From Sphingomonas sp. Y57 (GTDB taxonomy: Bacteria > Pseudomonadota > Alphaproteobacteria > Sphingomonadales > Sphingomonadaceae): 64,000 nt of DNA. This document shows positions 63,156-64,000 of the stretch, in pieces. The notes under the pieces were generated by a model. That model was given only the letters and a program-made list of their open reading frames with translations. It ran no database searches and was not told the DNA's origin. Numbering within the stretch: position 1 is the first letter of the stretch; each line of letters starts with the position of its first letter. The stretch is from positions 62,001 to 126,000 of the forward strand of contig NZ_LDES01000055.1 in NCBI RefSeq assembly GCF_001015195.1. Reading direction: 5' to 3'. The position numbers and the translations under genes were made by a program.

Positions 63156-64000
63156 GCGATTCCGCGCCATAGGGCTTTTGGACGATGTGGAAGCCGGCGG
63201 CTTCCCCGCCGGCGACCTCGCGACTGTAGCCGGTGGCGAGCAGGATGCGCTGATCGGGTGCCGTCTTGCGCAAGCGGCGGGCGAGTTCGAGCCCGCTCAT
63301 GCCCGGCATGACGATGTCCGAAAAGACCAGATCGTAATGATGCCGCCCGATTAGGTCGAGCGCGGCCTCGGCGCTCTCCACGTCGGTAACATCCGCCCGC
63401 AATTCGCGCAGCATCGAGCGGGCGAACTGGCGTACATTGTCGTTGTCCTCAACCAGCAGGACATCGAGCCTTTCCCAGTTCGCAATCGCAGAGCGCACCG
63501 CCGCTCGATTGTCGGGCCGCTTGTCGGTTCGCGGCAACAGCAGGCTGACCGTGGTCCCTCGGCCTGCCTGGGATTCGATTTCGGCGCGGCCACCAGTCTG
63601 GGCGGCGAAGCCGTGAATCTGGCTGAGACCGAGGCCGGTTCCCTTGCCGACCGGCTTGGTCGTGAAGAACGGCTCGAAAACCCGCTCGAGGATATCCGCC
63701 GAAATTCCCTGGCCGTTATCGATGATGGCGATGCAGACGGCATTCTCCTTGGCTACGTTGCGGGCCGAGATGGTGAGCGTGCCTCCGTTCGGCATCGCGT
63801 CCCGAGCGTTGAACGCCGCATTGAGCAGCGCCGTCTCCAGCTCCGCGGCGTCGGCTTCGATCGACCATAGGTCGGGTGCGAGATCGAGCCGTACCTCGAT
63901 TTGGCTGCCAAGCGTGCGGGCGAGCACCTCCCCAAAGGCGTCGAGGCGGCTTCCCGGGTCGAGGACCTCGGGTTTCAGCGACTGGCGCCGGCCGAAAGCG
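63121..64000 (-). CDS. Hybrid histidine kinase, C-terminal part (cut by the window edge)
   Basis: The visible 292 codons continue past the right edge. They hold the end of the dimerisation helix ([16 protein letters not shown]), the HATPase with [22 protein letters not shown], and a C-terminal receiver with Asp in [10 protein letters not shown]. Similar to the kinase at 60772 in architecture; the sensor part is not in the window. A GTG at 63927 could look like a start but lies mid-domain. Confidence 0.9.
   Translation of the reverse strand, partial: AFGRRQSLKPEVLDPGSRLDAFGEVLARTLGSQIEVRLDLAPDLWSIEADAAELETALLNAAFNARDAMPNGGTLTISARNVAKENAVCIAIIDNGQGISADILERVFEPFFTTKPVGKGTGLGLSQIHGFAAQTGGRAEIESQAGRGTTVSLLLPRTDKRPDNRAAVRSAIANWERLDVLLVEDNDNVRQFARSMLRELRADVTDVESAEAALDLIGRHHYDLVFSDIVMPGMSGLELARRLRKTAPDQRILLATGYSREVAGGEAAGFHIVQKPYGAESLTAAISLALAD

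Overview
This is a GC-rich chromosomal segment of an alphaproteobacterium, almost certainly a sphingomonad. The evidence is the gene content (UrcA-family protein, a TonB receptor with the typical EIVVTAQK plug start, a PEP-CTERM-like protein, a DUF885 peptidase, a bufferin locus), the dense ATGA/GTGA start-stop overlaps and the style of the dispersed palindromic repeats. I see no rRNA, tRNA, CRISPR array, transposase or integrase. The right edge cuts through a sensor histidine kinase.

Positions 79-11168 form the most distinctive block: a one-directional catabolic operon for a primary amine. It encodes the heavy and light chains of a tryptophan tryptophylquinone (TTQ) amine dehydrogenase, the maturation proteins MauE and MauD, two monohaem c-type cytochromes, a TonB-dependent receptor, an aldehyde dehydrogenase, two acyl-CoA ligases of different families and a third small CxxCH protein. 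Read together: outer-membrane import, periplasmic oxidative deamination with electrons passed to cytochromes, then aldehyde to acid to acyl-CoA in the cytoplasm. No mauG and no amicyanin/azurin gene is present. A long dyad (79-112) in front is a likely operator.

Positions 11295-20512 hold a PEP-CTERM-like protein, a DUF486 transporter, the hslVU protease (with a sigma32-like promoter and two palindromic repeats), an ArsC/Spx-like protein, a diguanylate cyclase, purT-ridA-aldo/keto reductase, urcA (with a -24/-12 promoter candidate and a strong terminator) and a TauE/SafE permease. Positions 20527-22964 are small unknown genes with an XRE regulator and palindromic operators. Positions 23057-31129 hold a transglutaminase-like protein, DUF885 peptidase, amidase, membrane protein, aldose dehydrogenase, acetyltransferase and a coupled response regulator-HNH pair. 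Positions 30788-32752 are a bufferin (copper-buffering peptide) operon behind an ECF-type promoter.

Positions 32760-48484 are housekeeping and accessory genes: an SDR and alpha/beta hydrolase divergent from a GlxA-type regulator, DUF808, a K+ channel, a FAD oxidoreductase, an L,D-transpeptidase-like protein with a 33-residue membrane microprotein, CYTH/CHAD, M24 peptidase, proline iminopeptidase, amino-acid permease, two PilZ proteins and an MFS exporter. Positions 48592-64000 hold small genes behind LexA-like boxes, the molybdate operon modE-modABC, serine acetyltransferase behind a strong palindrome, a sodium/alanine symporter, a second diguanylate cyclase, gamma-glutamyltransferase, a haem-oxygenase-fold diiron protein, and two hybrid histidine kinases around a Nudix hydrolase.
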